Under the pieces are notes generated by a model. That model saw only the letters and a list, made by a program, of their open reading frames with translations. It was not told where the DNA came from and ran no database searches. Both the position numbers and the translations under genes were made by a program. This document shows, in pieces, positions 15,073 through 17,241 of a DNA stretch of 17,241 nucleotides. The number at the start of each line of letters is the position of its first letter. Position 1 is the first letter of the stretch. This DNA is from Helicobacteraceae bacterium (GTDB lineage Bacteria; Campylobacterota; Campylobacteria; Campylobacterales; Sulfurimonadaceae), in the NCBI GenBank assembly GCA_027061425.1, contig JALSUN010000272.1, positions 1 through 17,241 on the forward strand, read 5' to 3'.

Positions 15073-15081
15073 ATTATAGCA
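15073..15081 (-). promoter_or_regulatory. Extended -10 promoter of the glycoside-hydrolase-like gene
   Basis: The minus strand reads TGCTATAAT, identical to the box upstream of the dynamin gene. It lies about 27 bases before the ATG in the 80-base gap after the transferase gene. No -35 consensus is seen. Confidence 0.6.
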
Positions 15082-15125
15082 TCTGTAGGTAAAAATAGAG
15101 GGTGTGCATCTTCTCTAGGGTAAGT

Positions 15126-16139
15126 TTATTTTTTATGGACTGAAGTATTAGCACTTTGAAGCATACCTGTAAAGATGATGTAGAATACGACGACATTAAG
15201 TGCAAAAAGTACTAAGCTTAGAGATTGGTTGACATGATTAACAATCATAAGCCCTGTTAGAGAATACATTGTTTGTAAGAGTACAAGGAAAATTACTGTT
15301 TTTTTGACATTGTTGTTAAAAAAGTGAAGCAGTATATGATGTAGGTGTGTTTTGTCTGCATGAAACATAGAAACGCCGTCACGTTTACGTCGTACCATAA
15401 CAATAATAGTATCTATTACGGGTAGAGCAATAAGAAAGAGGACGGTTACCGGTTGTACATAGTTCGCTGCTTTAATCACAAGTATACCTATAAGAAATCC
15501 CAAGACCAAAGAGCCACTGTCTCCCATGAAAACAGTGGCTGGATTCCAGTTGTATATCAAAAATGCTGATAAACTGGTGATAAAACCACTACTTAAAAGT
15601 ATCATAAACAGGTCATCGTTAATATAAGCAATATATAAGAGCGTTCCAAGGATGACAAGACTAATAGACCCAGCAAGACCATCAAGACCATCTATTAAAT
15701 TAAGTGCATTGGTAAATCCAACGATAGCAAAAAGAGTAAAGGGGAGGGCAAACCACCCAAGGTCAACAGTGAAACCAAAGAGTTCACCAAGAGTAGTGAC
15801 ACTGATACCATCAAAATAGACCACTAAAGAGGCCAGACTTAAAACAGCAAACTTAGTATAATGAGAAGTGCTTTTATAGTCATCTAAAATCCCAACAATA
15901 AAAACAGCTAAAAAAGCGATTAACATAAGGTAGTGTTGAGATAGTAGTTGAAAATTGAAAAAAGGTTCTATTAAAAAAACAGAGAGTACAAACCCTACGC
16001 CAGCACCGCTAGGAACTTGTACATGGTGTACACTGCGGGCATTTGGAACATCGATCAGGCCAAGGTCTGATGCATTATATATAATCATTTTTATAAGAAG
16101 TATGGTGAGTATAAATATGATAGAAAGTTCTAGGTACAT
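15126..16139 (-). CDS. MraY/WecA-family polyprenyl-phosphate sugar-1-phosphate transferase
   Basis: A multi-spanning inner-membrane enzyme that moves a sugar-1-phosphate from a UDP-sugar to undecaprenyl phosphate, starting a surface glycan. Many hydrophobic helices cover the 337 residues. Family motifs: SVHHVQVPSGAGVGF (36-50), the catalytic DD in GILDDYK (83-89), NLIDGLDGLAG (147-157), MGDSGS (205-210) and the HADKTHLHH motif (260-268), which is WecA/TagO-like rather than typical of MraY. The ordering suggests WecA or a related GlcNAc-1-P or other HexNAc-1-P transferase for O-antigen or capsule; the exact sugar is unknown. AAAGG lies about 5 bases before the ATG. It follows adk after 75 bases containing a hairpin. 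Confidence 0.92.
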   Translation of the reverse strand: MYLELSIIFILTILLIKMIIYNASDLGLIDVPNARSVHHVQVPSGAGVGFVLSVFLIEPFFNFQLLSQHYLMLIAFLAVFIVGILDDYKSTSHYTKFAVLSLASLVVYFDGISVTTLGELFGFTVDLGWFALPFTLFAIVGFTNALNLIDGLDGLAGSISLVILGTLLYIAYINDDLFMILLSSGFITSLSAFLIYNWNPATVFMGDSGSLVLGFLIGILVIKAANYVQPVTVLFLIALPVIDTIIVMVRRKRDGVSMFHADKTHLHHILLHFFNNNVKKTVIFLVLLQTMYSLTGLMIVNHVNQSLSLVLFALNVVVFYIIFTGMLQSANTSVHKK

Positions 16140-16176
16140 AAAAACCTTTTTTAAAGAGGCATGATATTTTAGATCT

Positions 16177-16204
16177 ACAACAGTCTTAAAATTTAAGCTG
16201 TTGT
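16177..16204. terminator. Hairpin between adk and the WecA-like gene
   Basis: A 7-bp outer stem (16177-16183 with 16198-16204) continues after one unpaired T at 16184 into a 5-bp inner stem (16185-16189 with 16193-16197). It lies 11 bases after the adk stop. No T-run follows on the minus strand, so termination may be partial. Confidence 0.4.
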
Positions 16205-16214
16205 TTGGAGGTGA

Positions 16215-16784
16215 TTATATTTTAGACGTGATAAATGCATCCATCTCTGTGACGATCTCTTCAATGCTGCGTTCGCCATTTATCTTGGTAAGTATGTTTT
16301 TAGAGTTATAGAAATCTTGTATATGTTGAAGAGGTTCAGTATAGACCTTCATTCTGTTATCAAACACTTCACTGTTATCATCCGCACCGCGAGCACGACC
16401 TAGAACACGGTCTCTTGCTACTGCTTCACTCACAACGACTTCTATGACATTGATAAGTGTCACACCACTTTCAGGTGTCAAGTAGTTTTCAAGTGCCTGC
16501 ATCTGCTCGTCTGAACGGGGATACCCATCTATAATGACAACGGGTGTTGGGGCACGCTTTATAGCATTTACTATAGTTTTAATAGCGATCTCTATAGGAA
16601 CGATGTTGCCTTTAGAGATATAAGAGTCTATGATCTTTCCTTGTTCTGAACCACTGGCAACTTCTGCGCGGAACATATCACCAGCAGAGTAGTGTGTGAT
16701 AGCACTGTTGTTCTGAGCGATCAACTCAGCATCAGTAGTCTTACCTGAACCTGGTGCACCAATAATCAAAAAAAGTTTTTTCAT
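16215..16784 (-). CDS. adk: Adenylate kinase (Adk), short-lid form
   Basis: Adk converts ATP and AMP to two ADP and balances adenylate pools. At 189 residues it is shorter than the long E. coli form (214), with a reduced lid. The P-loop is GAPGSGKTT (9-17), the AMP-binding region holds YSAGDMFR (32-39) and IDGYPRS (100-106), and GRARGADDNSEVFDNRMKVY (128-147) forms the short lid and core arginines. No cysteines for a zinc lid are present. AAGGG lies 6 bases before the ATG. It follows aspS by 34 bases, as in related Campylobacterota, and is probably cotranscribed with it. Confidence 0.97.
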   Translation of the reverse strand: MKKLFLIIGAPGSGKTTDAELIAQNNSAITHYSAGDMFRAEVASGSEQGKIIDSYISKGNIVPIEIAIKTIVNAIKRAPTPVVIIDGYPRSDEQMQALENYLTPESGVTLINVIEVVVSEAVARDRVLGRARGADDNSEVFDNRMKVYTEPLQHIQDFYNSKNILTKINGERSIEEIVTEMDAFITSKI

Positions 16785-16802
16785 AATAACCCTTGTAAAA
16801 GT

Positions 16803-16819
16803 AGTAGCGATGTGCTACT
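16803..16819 (-). terminator. Small hairpin between aspS and adk
   Basis: AGTAGC (16803-16808) and GCTACT (16814-16819) form a 6-bp stem with a five-base loop that touches the aspS stop codon. CTACTTTTAC follows on the minus strand. It could be a partial terminator or stabilise the 3' end. Confidence 0.35.
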
Positions 16820-17241
16820 TATTTGCTTGCTTTTTCACGAAGACGAATATGTAGGTCACGCAACTGTGTGTTGTCTACAGGACTTGGTGCATCAGTCAAG
16901 ATACAAGAAGCTTTTTGCGTCTTAGGGAAGGCGATGACGTCACGGATACTGTCACGCTTGGTTAAAAGCATCATAAAGCGGTCAAAACCAAGAGCGAAAC
17001 CACCATGTGGTGGCGCACCGAACTTCAATGCATCTAACAAGAAGGCAAACTTCTCTTGAGCCTCTTCTTCAGAGATCCCAAGAAGTTTAAAGATCTCAGA
17101 CTGCATCTCTTCTTTGTGGATACGGATCGATCCACCACCAAGCTCTGTACCGTTAAGAACAATGTCATAAGCGATAGACTCGATCTCTTCAAGGTCACCG
17201 TTATGATCTAATGATTTAGGCTGTGTAAACGGGTGGTGAAG
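16819..17241 (-). CDS. aspS: Aspartyl-tRNA synthetase (AspS), C-terminal 140 residues
   Basis: The C-terminal part of AspRS, which charges tRNA-Asp; the N-terminal OB-fold and most of the catalytic core are outside the window. The visible part starts LHHPFTQPKS, goes through YDIVLNGTELGGGSIRIH, then LLGISEEEAQEKFAFLLDAL, GAPPHGGFALGFDRFMML (class II motif 3 with the ATP-binding arginine) and DVIAFPKTQKASCILTDAP, ending in a short basic tail. All match bacterial AspRS. The frame is open to the edge, so it is a partial gene, not a broken one. Whether it is a discriminating or a non-discriminating (Asp/Asn) enzyme cannot be told from this piece. Confidence 0.96.
   Translation of the reverse strand, partial: LHHPFTQPKSLDHNGDLEEIESIAYDIVLNGTELGGGSIRIHKEEMQSEIFKLLGISEEEAQEKFAFLLDALKFGAPPHGGFALGFDRFMMLLTKRDSIRDVIAFPKTQKASCILTDAPSPVDNTQLRDLHIRLREKASK

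Noticed and set aside
1..17241. CRISPR array, insertion sequence, prophage or replication origin
   Set aside because: No regularly spaced repeats, transposase or integrase genes, terminal inverted repeats or DnaA-box cluster were seen anywhere in the window.

Overview
The window looks like chromosomal DNA of a free-living member of the Campylobacterota (Epsilonproteobacteria), closest in style to Sulfurimonas or Sulfurovum. Reasons: moderately AT-rich DNA, extended -10 promoters without a clear -35 box, a 'HQWRQPL' PAS histidine kinase, a TIGR04219-type outer membrane protein, short Tmk and Adk forms, and the ubiX-coaD-tmk-hisS-speA block. Genus is an inference. I see no insertion sequence, prophage, plasmid origin or CRISPR array.

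Layout. (1) About 1-6891, all minus strand: a tightly packed housekeeping operon read from ubiX through coaD, tmk, hisS, a membrane-anchored FMN/Fe-S glutamate-synthase-like protein and speA, then cysE (cut by the window edge, TTG start). Overlaps or gaps of a few bases join most of these genes. (2) 6892-7160: a regulatory region with a likely operon promoter, a leader hairpin and a 36-bp near-palindrome, followed by a 32-residue membrane microprotein on the plus strand. (3) 7234-9928: mostly envelope genes: an unknown lipoprotein, a secreted staphylococcal-nuclease-like protein, tRNA-Leu(CAA), a 58-residue two-helix membrane protein, a TIGR04219 outer membrane barrel and tRNA-Glu(UUC). (4) 10144-12132: a cytoplasmic PAS histidine kinase facing a receiver-RHH response regulator, with a terminator hairpin over the kinase stop codon. 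(5) 12411-17241, all minus strand: aspS (C-terminal part), adk, a MraY/WecA-type sugar-phosphate transferase, a DUF4015-type putative glycoside hydrolase and an EHD-like dynamin GTPase.

How it fits together. The minus-strand blocks supply core metabolism and translation (flavin prenylation, CoA, dTMP, His-tRNA, Asp-tRNA, polyamines, cysteine, adenylate balance). The middle holds envelope and signalling functions. Nothing forms an obvious new multi-gene system. The most interesting points are the EHD-like bacterial dynamin, the receiver-RHH regulator, two exported-protein genes that seem to start at non-AUG (AUU-type) codons, two unannotated small membrane proteins, and the palindromic region at 7061-7096.
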